Notes: a model not told the origin generated them from the letters alone. A stretch of DNA of 64,000 bases from Rheinheimera pacifica (GCF_024809855.1 NZ_JANUEM010000007.1:124001-188000), one strand, 5' to 3'. Counted from the first letter of the stretch, positions 9,580-19,900 are shown. A program made the numbers and translations.

Positions 9580-9590
9580 TGGTTTGACCT
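9580..9590. promoter_or_regulatory. FadR-like half-perfect palindrome TGGTTTGACCT
   Basis: It matches TGGTN3ACCA with one mismatch at the last base. A second copy lies 56 bp downstream, and a perfect copy lies before gdhB (16845). This is the core shape of FadR/GntR operators (TGGTCNGACCA in E. coli). Assignment to any regulator is inference. Confidence 0.35.
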
Positions 9591-9635
9591 TTAATTTCAT
9601 TAGCTTATAGCTGCTTGTTAGGCTCGGTACTGAAA

Positions 9636-9646
9636 AGGTTAAACCA
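9636..9646. promoter_or_regulatory. FadR-like half-perfect palindrome AGGTTAAACCA
   Basis: It matches TGGTN3ACCA with one mismatch at the first base. On the other strand it reads TGGTTTAACC, the same as the gdhB-proximal site. See the copies at 9580 and 16845. Confidence 0.35.
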
Positions 9647-9790
9647 GAGCATGGTAAAAAAGCTTAAAACATAGCCGTTTTTGAAAAAAACTGAATAAAA
9701 ATCAACAGATTTACGTAACGGCAAGCCTTGCTTGCAGCTTGAAATGATGTAATTATTTTAATGAAGTAAGCTGAGCTCTGATCAGTTGGC

Positions 9791-9820
9791 TTGACAATAT
9801 AACTAAAAAGACACTTATAA
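9791..9820 (+). promoter_or_regulatory. Sigma-70-like promoter for the DUF1302 gene
   Basis: A consensus -35 TTGACA lies at 9791-9796 and a -10 candidate TTATAA at 9815-9820, with an 18-bp spacer. A purine-rich ribosome site (AGGGGGA, about 9835-9841) follows, before the ATG at 9850. Confidence 0.5.
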
Positions 9821-9849
9821 AAACCTGCGGGACAGGGGGAGATAATCAG

Positions 9850-11940
9850 ATGAATAAAAGGTCAATAACCTTTGCTAAGAATCCCTTAGCCTTAGGTGTT
9901 GCATCGGCGCTGTTTGCCTTGTCAATGGCACCGGTGCATGCAGCATCCTGGAGTTTGGGTGATGTAAATATCACTTTCGACTCCACTTTCTCTTACGGCG
10001 GTAGCTGGCGTGCTGAGGACAGAAATTGGGATACAATCAGTAAAGTGAATCACCCCCGTTTCGATTGGGACGGATACAACGCCGCAACGAACAATATCTA
10101 TTTACCATCGCAAATCTGGCAGGAACCGGGAGCTTACTCAAGTAATGGTGACGCCGGTAACCTGAACTATGACAAGGGCGATATGTTCAGCAGCCTGTTT
10201 AAAGGTTTGCATGAGCTTTCTGTTACCAAAGACAATATCGGTTTGTTTACCCGCTTTATGTATTTTTACGACTTTGCACTGATGGACAAAGACGGGGCTT
10301 ATACCAACCCGGTATCTGGTCAGAAAGTTGATCCTTGTGCCGACAAAGATGCAAGGGATTTAACCTGTCGTGATATCCGCCTGCTGGATGCCTATGTCTA
10401 CGGTAATTTCAGTTTTAACAACGGTATGAACCCGGTTACCGTGAAAGTAGGACAACAGGTATTAAGCTGGGGTGAAAGTACCCTGATCCAGCACGGTATT
10501 AATATTACCCCTATTGATGTTGGTGTAGCGCGTGCGCCAGGTGCTGAGTTAAAAGAAGCGTATATTCCGGTTGGTATGGCAACCATCAGCATTGGTTTAA
10601 CTGACAATCTGTCAACCGAGTTGTTTTACCAATACCAGTGGGTAAACAGTTATCTGCCAGTGCCGGGCACTTATTTTTCTACCAATGACTTTGCCGGAGA
10701 AGGTGGTTATTTACAGAACGTACAGTTAGGCTTTGCCGGTAACCCGGATATTGACCTTGCTCATGTGCTGGCCAGTCTGAATACGCTGGGCTCTGCTGTT
10801 GCCGGTGGTGTGCTTGATCCGGCGCTGGCTGCGCAGGCTTACCTGGCTTACCCAACGAAAGTAACTTTGCGCCCTTACGGCAGTGCCGGTGAAGTAGAGC
10901 CTAAAGACGGTGGTGAGTACGGTATTAAATTTGAATATTTCGCGCCGAACCTCAATGACACAGAATTTGCTGTGTATTACATGAACTATCATAGCCGTGT
11001 ACCGGTTATTTCAGGTATTGCCTCAGATTTTTCACAGATTTCAGCGGATATTGGCCGCTTGGCAACTATGGCTGCAACCGGTGGTGTAACTAAAGACAAC
11101 ATTACCAGCCTGGCAGCGTTTTCAAAGGCGCTCATTGAATATCCTGAAGATATTCAGCTTTATGGTTTTAGTTTTAACACCACTCTAGGTAATACCTCTG
11201 TAGCCGGTGAATTAGCCTACCGTCAGGATGAACCTTTACAAATTGACGATGTGGAAATTTTGTATGCCGGTATGCCGGAGCAACTTGCTAATGCTGGCTT
11301 ACGCCCTGATTTAGCGGGTATTTCTCAAATTGGCCGTGATATTGGTGTTAAGGTACAGCCTGGCCAGAAAGCTAACGGCTTTATCTTAAGAGACACTATT
11401 CAGGCTCAGATGACATTTACGCACTTATTTGGCCCGTCACTGGGCGCTGATAATTTGTCAATGCTGGCTGAGGTTGGCGGTATCCGCATTCAGGATATGC
11501 CGGATCAGAGCGTTTTACGTTTGAATGGTCCGAACACTGATCGTAGCGGTGGACCATTGTTAGGCTGGGATGCGAATGGCAATCTGGTAAACAAAGATGG
11601 TTTGCATACAGGTTTGTCAAACGGCGCTGAAACAAACCCGTTCCCAACGGCATCGGCCTGGGGTTACCGTTTATTGGCTAAAGCCGATTACAACAATGTG
11701 TTTGCCGGGGTAAACCTGTCGCAACGTATTGTGTTCTCGCATGATGTTAACGGTATTACACCTGATCCGTTATTTTTGTTTGTCGAAGATCGCAAGTCGC
11801 TCGCGTATGCCATCAGCTTTGATTATCTGAATAAGTGGTCAGGCGAAGTGTCATACAACATGTTTTGGGGCGGTCAAGGCACAACAAATAACGTAGAAGA
11901 CCGTGACTTTATCTCTTTTAACATTAAGTACTCTATTTAA
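9850..11940 (+). CDS. DUF1302 family outer-membrane protein
   Basis: This 696-residue protein has a signal peptide ending in SMAPVHAA near residue 35. The rest is rich in amphipathic beta strands with aromatic residues, as in outer-membrane barrels. It shows the DUF1302 N-terminal pattern (SWSLGDVNITFDSTFSYGGS) and the GQQVLSWGES segment near 205-214. DUF1302 proteins are predicted outer-membrane channels or porin-like barrels. They commonly occur beside a DUF1329 protein and an MMPL/RND pump, as here (DUF1329 follows 16 bases downstream). I infer a role in moving a hydrophobic compound across the outer membrane; the substrate is not known. Confidence 0.88.
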   Translation: MNKRSITFAKNPLALGVASALFALSMAPVHAASWSLGDVNITFDSTFSYGGSWRAEDRNWDTISKVNHPRFDWDGYNAATNNIYLPSQIWQEPGAYSSNGDAGNLNYDKGDMFSSLFKGLHELSVTKDNIGLFTRFMYFYDFALMDKDGAYTNPVSGQKVDPCADKDARDLTCRDIRLLDAYVYGNFSFNNGMNPVTVKVGQQVLSWGESTLIQHGINITPIDVGVARAPGAELKEAYIPVGMATISIGLTDNLSTELFYQYQWVNSYLPVPGTYFSTNDFAGEGGYLQNVQLGFAGNPDIDLAHVLASLNTLGSAVAGGVLDPALAAQAYLAYPTKVTLRPYGSAGEVEPKDGGEYGIKFEYFAPNLNDTEFAVYYMNYHSRVPVISGIASDFSQISADIGRLATMAATGGVTKDNITSLAAFSKALIEYPEDIQLYGFSFNTTLGNTSVAGELAYRQDEPLQIDDVEILYAGMPEQLANAGLRPDLAGISQIGRDIGVKVQPGQKANGFILRDTIQAQMTFTHLFGPSLGADNLSMLAEVGGIRIQDMPDQSVLRLNGPNTDRSGGPLLGWDANGNLVNKDGLHTGLSNGAETNPFPTASAWGYRLLAKADYNNVFAGVNLSQRIVFSHDVNGITPDPLFLFVEDRKSLAYAISFDYLNKWSGEVSYNMFWGGQGTTNNVEDRDFISFNIKYSI

Positions 11941-11956
11941 GGGACGAGCACTAATT

Positions 11957-13318
11957 ATGAAGAAACTCACCCTAATTTCGTCAGCCATGGCTCTGGTGTT
12001 AAGTTGCTCTGTTGCAGCAAAAATTACGCCTGAGCAGGCCGCCAGACTGGGCAATGATTTAACACCGCTTGGAGCAGAAAAAGCCGGTAATGCCGACGGT
12101 TCTATTCCTGCATGGAATGGCGGCATTACCGCTGCGCCTGCCGGTTATACTCCTGGTATGCATCATCCTAACCCCTTTGCCGATGATAAGATTATATTAA
12201 CCATCGACAAATCAAATCTGGATCAGCATAAAAATTTGTTAAGCCCAGGCCAGATTAAGCTGTTTGAAATTTATCCTGATACATACAAGATGAATATCTA
12301 TCAAACACGCCGCACGGCATCCTATCCACAGTATGTTTACGATGCGACAAAAAATATTGCCACCAAAGCCGAGCTGATTGAAGGCGGTAACGGCATTATT
12401 AACGCGGCTATCGGTATTCCATTTCCGATCCCGGCAAATGGACTGGAAGCAGTATGGAACCACCTGCTGCGTTATCGCGGTGTAGCAGCAAGCCGTAATG
12501 GTGGCCAGGCTGCACCTACAGCGGCGGGCGCTTATACGATCATCGGTTTTGATGAACAGATAATGTTTAAGTACTCAGAGCCTACTGCAACAGCTGAAGC
12601 ACTGACTGCCGAAAATATACTGTTCCGCTTTAAGCAGGGAGTAACGTCACCGGCCCGTTTGGCAGGCACTGCATTGTTAGTGCATGAAACCATGGACCAG
12701 GTAAAAACTCCACGTCAGGCCTGGACATATAATACAGGCCAACGCCGTGTGCGCCGTGCACCCAATGTTGCTTATGATGCACCGGGTACGGCGTCTGATG
12801 GTCTGCGTACCACAGATGATTTTGATATGTTTAACGGCTCGCCTGATCGTTACAACTGGACGTTGAAAGGCAAGCAGGAAATGTATATTGCTTACAACGA
12901 CTACAAGCTGCACAGTAATGAGGTTAAATATGCTGACTTATTGATGCCCGGTCATATTAACCCTGAATATATTCGCTGGGAAAAACACCGGGTCTGGGTA
13001 GTTGAAGCAGTATTAAAAGAGAATACCCGTCATGTCTACGGCAAACGAGTGTTTTATATTGATGAAGACAGCTGGCAAATCCATGTTGCGGATCTGTATG
13101 ACAACCGTAATGAATTATACCGTGTCGCAGTGGCTCATGGCCTGAACTACTATGAAGTGCCAACGCACTGGAGTACGTTAGAGGTTTATCACGATCTTAA
13201 TTCACGGCGTTATATCGCTTTGGGTCTGGATAACGAAGATAAAATGTATAACTTCTCTGTTAATTTGACAGATGCTGATTTCACACCAGCTGCGCTGCGT
13301 CGTGAAGGTACACGTTAA
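11957..13318 (+). CDS. DUF1329 family periplasmic protein (LolA/LolB-like)
   Basis: This 453-residue secreted protein has a signal peptide (MKKLTLISSAMALVLSCSVAA). The mature N-terminus KITPEQAARLGNDLTPLGAE and the segment GSIPAWNGGI are hallmarks of DUF1329. As I recall, the family is related to the LolA/LolB lipid-binding fold, which suggests that it carries a lipid or other greasy molecule through the periplasm. The open frame extends 54 bases upstream into the DUF1302 gene, but the ATG at 11957 gives the signal peptide. It is co-transcribed with the DUF1302 gene. A strong hairpin after it may reduce transcription of the downstream pump genes. Confidence 0.9.
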   Translation: MKKLTLISSAMALVLSCSVAAKITPEQAARLGNDLTPLGAEKAGNADGSIPAWNGGITAAPAGYTPGMHHPNPFADDKIILTIDKSNLDQHKNLLSPGQIKLFEIYPDTYKMNIYQTRRTASYPQYVYDATKNIATKAELIEGGNGIINAAIGIPFPIPANGLEAVWNHLLRYRGVAASRNGGQAAPTAAGAYTIIGFDEQIMFKYSEPTATAEALTAENILFRFKQGVTSPARLAGTALLVHETMDQVKTPRQAWTYNTGQRRVRRAPNVAYDAPGTASDGLRTTDDFDMFNGSPDRYNWTLKGKQEMYIAYNDYKLHSNEVKYADLLMPGHINPEYIRWEKHRVWVVEAVLKENTRHVYGKRVFYIDEDSWQIHVADLYDNRNELYRVAVAHGLNYYEVPTHWSTLEVYHDLNSRRYIALGLDNEDKMYNFSVNLTDADFTPAALRREGTR

Positions 13319-13338
13319 AGTAAAGTGTTAGCCCGGTT

Positions 13339-13365
13339 ACGGTTGGCTTAGTGCCAACCGTTTTT
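13339..13365 (+). terminator. Hairpin with T-run after DUF1329, inside the envelope module
   Basis: ACGGTTGGC (13339-13347) pairs perfectly with GCCAACCGT (13353-13361) around TTAGT, followed by a T-run. It separates the DUF1302/DUF1329 pair from the YCF48-like/MMPL pair, so the two halves may be made in unequal amounts or from separate promoters. Confidence 0.8.
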
Positions 13366-13399
13366 ATTTAGAAAGTTTAATAGAGTAAATGCTCAGATT

Positions 13400-14434
13400 A
13401 TGTTGAATAAATTCATCTGGTTACTGGCAGCAACTGCTGTAGCTACCGTTACACCATTTATCACACAAGCGCAGCAGAGCGAGCCTCAGGCCGCATATCA
13501 GATGCCGCATGCAAGCAAGGCACTACTGACAGATCTTGTAAAGGTAAATGGGCAGCTATTAGTTGCTGTAGGCGAACGTGGGCATATTCTGCTTAGCCAG
13601 GACGGCCAGAGCTGGACTCAGGCACAAGTGCCGGTACAGTCGAATTTGAACAGTGTGTATTTTATTAATCCACAGCAGGGCTGGGCAGTTGGCCATGACG
13701 CCACTATTCTGGTAACTGAAGACGGTGGTGCAAGCTGGCAGCTACAGCACTATGCACCAGAAACCGACAAGCCGTTGTTTGATATTTATTTTGCTGATGC
13801 CAAAAAAGGTATTGCCGTAGGAGCCTACGGTATCTTTTATCGTACAGATGATGGCGGTAACAGCTGGCATAAGCATTTTCATGAAGAACTGTTGCTTGAA
13901 GAAGAGCGCGAATATTTAGCTGAGCTTAAAGAGACAGATCCAGAGAGTTACCAAATTGAAACAGAGGCTTTGTTACCGCATTTTAACCGGCTTTATGCTG
14001 ACGATGACGCGTTATACATGATTGGTGAGGCGGGGTTTGCCGCAAAAAGTGTGAATTTTGGTGATAGCTGGCAAAGGCTTGATGCGTTTTACAACGGTTC
14101 TTTATTTGACATAACACGCACAGCACAAATGGCACTACTGGCGGTTGGTTTACGCGGGCATGCGTTTATCAGCCAGGACCAAGGCATGCACTGGCAGCAA
14201 ATAGCGCTCAGCCGGCATGCAACATTAAACAGTGCATTTTCCGATGACAATGGTGCAGTTTATCTGGTTGGTAATGCTGGTACTTTATTGATCAGTCGTG
14301 ATGGTGCCGCAAGTTTTAAAGATTACTCCCAGGCTGATGGTAAAGCCATAATCAACGGCCTGGTATGGCATAACCTGTTAGTACTGGTGACAGAAACCGG
14401 TGTCAGAACGATCAACCTGAGTGAACTGAAATAA
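13400..14434 (+). CDS. YCF48/BNR-repeat periplasmic beta-propeller protein
   Basis: This 344-residue protein has a signal peptide (ending near FITQAQQ) and a series of BNR-type or YCF48-like blades. Repeated S/T-x-D-G-G-x-S-W motifs are visible: SQDGQSW (about 63), TEDGGASW (about 106), TDDGGNSW (about 149), SQDQGMHW (about 257) and SRDGAASF (about 298). A charged insertion rich in Glu lies near 160-190 between blades. YCF48-like proteins act as assembly factors (HCF136 for photosystem II). In this DUF1302/DUF1329/MMPL context the protein is likely a periplasmic partner of the RND pump. Only one base separates its stop from the pump start. Confidence 0.85.
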   Translation: MLNKFIWLLAATAVATVTPFITQAQQSEPQAAYQMPHASKALLTDLVKVNGQLLVAVGERGHILLSQDGQSWTQAQVPVQSNLNSVYFINPQQGWAVGHDATILVTEDGGASWQLQHYAPETDKPLFDIYFADAKKGIAVGAYGIFYRTDDGGNSWHKHFHEELLLEEEREYLAELKETDPESYQIETEALLPHFNRLYADDDALYMIGEAGFAAKSVNFGDSWQRLDAFYNGSLFDITRTAQMALLAVGLRGHAFISQDQGMHWQQIALSRHATLNSAFSDDNGAVYLVGNAGTLLISRDGAASFKDYSQADGKAIINGLVWHNLLVLVTETGVRTINLSELK

Positions 14435-14435
14435 G

Positions 14436-16757
14436 ATGAGTTTAAATCGTTTGGTTAATAAGTTTGAGTATACGCTGTTTCGTCAGCGTGCTCTGGTCAT
14501 TGTCGCATTTTTGCTGGCAACGCTATTTTTACTGTTTAAAGCCACCAGCATTAAGCTGGATGCTGCTTTTACAAAAAATATCCCGCTAAAACATGAATAT
14601 ATGCAGACTTATTTGCGTCATGCTCAAGACTTTGGTGGCGCGAATAATATTCTGATTTCATTATGTGATGAAAGCGGCAATATTTTTAATGCTGGCTTCT
14701 TTAACACCTTACGCCAGGCTCACGATGAGTTGCTGTACACTCCGGGTGTTGACCGGGTGCAGGTAAAATCATTATTCAGCCCAAGTACCCGTTTTGTTGA
14801 AGTTGTTGAAGATGGTTTTGCCGGTGGGCCTGTGATCCCAGCCGATTTTGTTGCCAATGCAGCAGGCCTTGCCAAAGTTAAAGAAAATACCGAGAAAGCA
14901 GGCGTAGTAGGCCGTATGGTGGCTGATGATTACAGCTGTGCCATGATTTCTGCCCAATTGCTTGAAGTTAATCCTGATACCGGCGAAAAGCTGGATACTA
15001 TTAATTTTGCTTCAGTGCTGGAGCAAAATATCCGCGGGAAATACCAAAGCGATAGCATCAGTGTACATATTATCGGTTTTGCCAAGATGGTTGGCGATGT
15101 GGCTGATGGCGCCAAAGGCGTGCTGGTATTTTTTGCCATCGCTATTGCTATAACCTCGGTGATGGTGCTGTTTTTCTGCCGCTCACTGATGCTGACTATA
15201 TTACCTATTGCCTGTTCGCTGATTGCCGTGATCTGGCAAATGGGTTTGCTATCGGTACTGGGTTTTGGCATTGATCCGATGTCAATTCTGGTGCCATTTC
15301 TGGTATTTGCCATTGGTGTCAGCCATGGCGTACAGATGATTAACTCTACCGGCAAGCGGGTTGCCGCCGGGATGAACGCTAAAACAGCGGCTCAGGCCAG
15401 CTTCAGAAAACTACTTGTTCCAGGCGGCGTGGCGCTGTTATCTGATACCGTAGGCTTTTTAACCCTGCTTATTATTGAAATTGGCGTGATTCGCGAACTG
15501 GCAATTACCGCCAGCTTAGGTGTGGCAGTCATTATTCTGACTAACCTGATATTGCTGCCGGTACTGATGTCTTTTGTTAAGTTCAGTAAGCGTTATCAGG
15601 AACGTGCAGCTGCACCTACACCTAAAACAGATAAAATCTGGTTTGCGCTGTCGGCTTTTGCTACCCGCAAATATGCAGCCGTTATTTTGCTGGTTACTGC
15701 CGCGTTATTTGTTTTTGGTTATATGCAGAGCCAGTCCCTTAAAATTGGTGACTTACATGCAGGTGCACCGGCATTACATGAAGATTCACGCTATAACCAG
15801 GATACATTTTTAATCACAGATCGTTATGCCATCTCAGTTGATTATCTGAATGTGATGGTTGAGACGATTTCCAGTGCCTGTACTGAGCATGACATTATGG
15901 ACAAAATCGACCGCTTCCAGTGGCTAATGGAGAATGTTGAGGGCGTGCAATCTGCAGTGTCACTGGCGTCTGTATCAAAGTCGATTAATGCTGCGTTTAA
16001 CGAAGGCAATCTGAAATGGCGGGTGTTACCCCGTAATACACAGAGTCTGGTTCAGGCTTCATCCAGGGTGGAAACCAGTACTGGCTTGCTCAATGCAGAC
16101 TGTTCTGTTATGCCGGTGATACTGTTTTTACATGACCATAAGGCAGAAACTATTGAGCGGGTGATATCAGCGGCTAAAAAATATGGCGCTGAACTGGGCG
16201 ACGGGCAAACGCGCTTTATGTTGGCATCTGGCCCGGCAGGGGTAATGGCAGCAACTAACGAGGCGGTATCAGAAGCCCAGCAGCCTATGATGTGGTATGT
16301 CTACGGCGCTGTGATCCTCTTATGCTTGCTGAGTTTCCGTTCATTGCGTGCAACTATTTCGGTAATCTTACCCTTGTATGTGGTATCGGTATTGGCTACT
16401 GCATTAATGACAAAACTGCAGATTGGTTTGACAGTGTCAACTTTACCGGTTATTGCACTGGGCGTAGGTATTGGTGTTGATTATGGTATCTATATCCTGT
16501 CAAATATGACACAAATGCTGCGTGACGGTATGCCAGTACGTCAGGCCTACTTTGAAGCACTAAAAGAGCGGGGTAGTGCTGTACTGTTTACCGGCATTAC
16601 CTTAGCTATAGGTGTAAGTACCTGGGTGTTTTCAGCGCTGAAGTTTCAGGTAGATATGGGTATTCTGCTCACCTTTATGTTTATCGTTAATATGCTCGGC
16701 GCCATTTTAGTGCTACCGGCCTTGGCTGCATTTTTATGGCGCAATAAGGCGAAATAA
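14436..16757 (+). CDS. MMPL-family RND transporter
   Basis: This 773-residue inner-membrane RND-type exporter has two repeats, each with one TM helix followed by a large periplasmic domain and then five TM helices. TM1 is at about 17-38, and the first helix cluster spans about 230-380 with GFGIDPMSILVPFLVFAIGVSHGV. TM7 is at about 408-428, and the second cluster spans about 615-770 with VIALGVGIGVDYGIYI. The G-x-x-x-D-Y motif fits the proton path of MMPL/HpnN-like pumps, which move lipids, hopanoids or sterols. It lies immediately downstream of a YCF48-like gene and in a cluster with DUF1302/DUF1329 genes. The gene set forms a trans-envelope lipid-transport candidate; direction and cargo are unknown. 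Confidence 0.9.
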   Translation: MSLNRLVNKFEYTLFRQRALVIVAFLLATLFLLFKATSIKLDAAFTKNIPLKHEYMQTYLRHAQDFGGANNILISLCDESGNIFNAGFFNTLRQAHDELLYTPGVDRVQVKSLFSPSTRFVEVVEDGFAGGPVIPADFVANAAGLAKVKENTEKAGVVGRMVADDYSCAMISAQLLEVNPDTGEKLDTINFASVLEQNIRGKYQSDSISVHIIGFAKMVGDVADGAKGVLVFFAIAIAITSVMVLFFCRSLMLTILPIACSLIAVIWQMGLLSVLGFGIDPMSILVPFLVFAIGVSHGVQMINSTGKRVAAGMNAKTAAQASFRKLLVPGGVALLSDTVGFLTLLIIEIGVIRELAITASLGVAVIILTNLILLPVLMSFVKFSKRYQERAAAPTPKTDKIWFALSAFATRKYAAVILLVTAALFVFGYMQSQSLKIGDLHAGAPALHEDSRYNQDTFLITDRYAISVDYLNVMVETISSACTEHDIMDKIDRFQWLMENVEGVQSAVSLASVSKSINAAFNEGNLKWRVLPRNTQSLVQASSRVETSTGLLNADCSVMPVILFLHDHKAETIERVISAAKKYGAELGDGQTRFMLASGPAGVMAATNEAVSEAQQPMMWYVYGAVILLCLLSFRSLRATISVILPLYVVSVLATALMTKLQIGLTVSTLPVIALGVGIGVDYGIYILSNMTQMLRDGMPVRQAYFEALKERGSAVLFTGITLAIGVSTWVFSALKFQVDMGILLTFMFIVNMLGAILVLPALAAFLWRNKAK

Positions 16758-16776
16758 TTTTTGCATGAATAAACAA

Positions 16777-16800
16777 GAAAATGGCCGAAAGGCCATTTTC
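16777..16800. terminator. Terminator after the MMPL gene
   Basis: A perfect 10-bp stem, GAAAATGGCC (16777-16786) with GGCCATTTTC (16791-16800), and a GAAA tetraloop. The T-rich right arm makes it a good intrinsic terminator. Confidence 0.85.
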
Positions 16801-16844
16801 TATTTAAAGAGGGTGAATAAGTTGTCAGAGCCTTTAAAAATCAC

Positions 16845-16855
16845 TGGTTTAACCA
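16845..16855. promoter_or_regulatory. Perfect TGGTN3ACCA palindrome upstream of gdhB
   Basis: CTGGTTTAACCAG (16844-16856) is a perfect dyad around its centre base. It lies about 123 bp before the gdhB start. Its core equals the FadR/GntR-type shape TGGTN3ACCA, and two imperfect copies precede the DUF1302 gene. The cognate regulator is not identified. Confidence 0.4.
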
Positions 16856-16978
16856 GCACAAAAGCCCCAAATAGTACTCGAAAAGCGCTACAATTGGCAC
16901 TACACTGCGCAGCTGACACGATCCGGTATGTTCGGTACATCCTGCTGCTAAAGCGGTGACTGCAAAAAGGATAAAAAA

Positions 16979-19900
16979 ATGGCACTGATAGACGGTCAAC
17001 CCTCTGTTCTACTACAAAACGTTAGCAAACTGATTAAACAAAGAGTGAAGGACCAGGTGAGCCTGGTTGAAAAATTCGCTTACACCTTATACGGCAACAT
17101 GTCGAATGAAGACTTAGTGGGCCGTAATGACAGCGATTTATACGGCGCGGCGCTGAGTTTATGGCAGACTTTTAATGGTCATGCCGAACCTGCGTCGATG
17201 ATCCGGGTATTTAACCCGGAAATTGCCAAGCATGGCTGGGAGTCTAAACACACTATCGTAGAAATAGTGGTTAAAGACATGCCATTTTTGGTGGACTCAG
17301 TGCGCATGGCATTAAACCGCCAGTCGATTGCTGCGCATTTGTTGCTGCACTATCCATTACAAACTGAACGTGACAGCAAAGGTCAAATTACTGATTTCTT
17401 TAAACTGGGCGGCAAAGCTAAAGCCAGCACCCAGCAAACGGTATTTCATATTGAAATTGACCGCCTGACAGGCAAAGCCGCGATTGACAGCTTAACCGAT
17501 GAACTGCACTCGGTAATGGAAGATGTTTCGCTGGCCGTTCAAGACTGGCAACCAGCGCGGGACAAACTGCAGCAGGTCATTAAAGCGTTGCCTAAGCAAT
17601 CAGGTAAAGCTTCTGCTGAAGATATTAAAGAGGTTACCGAGTTTTTAAACTGGCTGGCCAAAGATAACTTTACGTTGTTGGGCTACCGCGAATACACCAT
17701 TGGCCCGGTAAAGGGTGACTATAAGATCAGTGGCATTGATGATACGTCACTGGGTTTAATGCGCCGTTCTGCAGCACGCGATCTGATGTTGTCGGAACTG
17801 CCGGAAACCGGCCGTAAGCAAGCTATCAGTAACAGCTTGCTGATCCTGACCAAAACCAATAATAAATCCCGTGTACATCGCCCGGCGTACATTGATTACA
17901 TCGGTGTGAAAAAGTTTGATAAAGATGGCAAGGTAATTGGCGAGGACCGCTTTATCGGTTTGTACTCGTCATCGTTGTACAACAACAGTGCTGCAGATAT
18001 TCCACTGCTGAAAAACAAGCTTGCCGCCGTGATGCAAAAATCTGAGTTTGCCGCAGGTACTCATGCATATAAAGCACTGCTGAATATTCTGGAAACCTAT
18101 CCGCGTGATGAGCTTATTCAGGCAACCGCAGATGAGTTGCTGCATGTCGCTATGGGTGTGCTGCAAATGCAAGAGCGCGATATGACGCGCCTGTTTATGC
18201 GCAAAGACAGCTTCGGCCGCTTTGTTACTGCCATGGTGTATGTGCCGCGCGAGCGTTACAACACCCAGTTGCGTAAAGAAACCCAGGCCATATTACAACA
18301 AGCGCTCGGAAGCGCAGAACCGGTTGAGTTTACAACTTATTTCTCTGAATCTGTGTTGGCACGCACCCATTATCTGGTGCGGATCAACGATAGCCATGTC
18401 GAGTATAAAGTGAAAGAAATTGAGCGTAATTTAGTTGAAGCGGCCCGCACCTGGGAAGATAAATTAGAAAGCGCCTTACTGGGTGTATATGGTGAAGCCC
18501 GTGGCCGTGAACTGATTGGCAAGTACGTTAATGCCTTCCCGCGTAGCTACAAAGAAGAAATGCTGCCAAATGACGCGCTGGTTGATATCGGCAAGCTTGA
18601 AGCATTAAATGATGATCACAAACTGGAAATGCTGTTTTACCGGCCACAGGAAGAAAAAGCCGACAGCAAAGCGGTAAGGCTGAACCTGTTCCATAAAGAC
18701 CATCCTATTCATTTATCTGATGTATTGCCGATGCTGGAAAACTTTGGCCTGCGTGTAATTGGTGAAACGCCATACGCGGTTAAATGTGCTGATGGCAGCG
18801 TCAGCTGGATTTTAAACTTCGCTATGGAGTTAAACTGCGCGATACCGGCCGATTTTGAAGCTGCCCAGCAGTCATTCCAGGATTCTTTTGCCAAAGTATG
18901 GGCTGGCCAGTTGGAAGATGACGGTTTTAACCGTTTGATCCTTGGTGCTGGTTTAACCGGCCGCGAAGCGTCATTATTACGTGCCCTGGCTAAGTATAAG
19001 CGGCAAATAGGTGGTACTTTCAGTCAGTCTTATGTTGAAAGCACTTTTGCCCGTTATGCCGAACTGGCTAATTTACTGGTTCAGCTGTTTAACAACAAAT
19101 TTGATCCTAAATCCAAAGCCAGCAGCAAGGTAGCCGACAAACTGGAAGAGCAGATCGCTTCTCAGTTGGAAAACGTGGCTAACCTTGACGATGACCGTAT
19201 CGTGCGCCGTTTTGTCGATATGATTAAGGCGATACTGCGTACCAACTATTTCCAGAAGAGTGCCGAGGGTAACGATAAACCCTATATCTCTTTTAAAATT
19301 AAGTCTGGTTTAATTCCGGATATGCCACTGCCAACACCAATGTTTGAAATTTTCGTATACTCGCCAAGAGTAGAAGGTGTGCATCTGCGCTTTGGTAAAG
19401 TCGCTCGCGGTGGTTTGCGCTGGTCTGATCGGCGTGAAGATTTCCGCACCGAAGTGCTGGGCCTGGTAAAAGCACAAACGGTTAAAAATACGGTAATTGT
19501 ACCTACCGGTTCTAAAGGGGGCTTTGTTTGTAAAAAGCTGCCGGAAACCGGTGGCCGCGAAGCTTTCCTCAATGAAGGCAAAGACTGCTACCGCACTTTT
19601 ATCCGTGGTTTGCTGGATGTCACAGATAACATCGTACAAGGTGCCATAGTGCCGCCCAAAGACGTGGTGCGCCATGACGAAGATGATCCGTACCTGGTAG
19701 TCGCGGCAGACAAAGGTACAGCTACGTTCTCAGATATCTCTAACGGTATTTCGGAAGAATATGGCTTCTGGCTGGGCGATGCTTTTGCCTCCGGCGGTTC
19801 TAACGGTTATGACCACAAGAAAATGGGTATTACCGCGCGCGGTGGCTGGGAGTCGGTTAAACGCCACTTCCGTGAAATTGGCATTGACTGCCAAACAACA

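Larger units (their letters stand above)
9532..9849. other. 318-bp AT-rich regulatory intergenic region before the DUF1302 gene
   Basis: I find no gene here. The stretch holds a promoter candidate at its right end, two near-palindromes of the TGGTN3ACCA type (listed separately), and a 6-bp hairpin GCAAGC-CTT-GCTTGC at 9721-9735. No clear terminator for pepN/DUF2835 is visible. Confidence 0.6.

Noticed and set aside
16765-16959. Small 64-residue open frame after the MMPL gene
   Set aside because: It reads through a perfect terminator hairpin (16777-16800) and has no ribosome site or recognisable composition.
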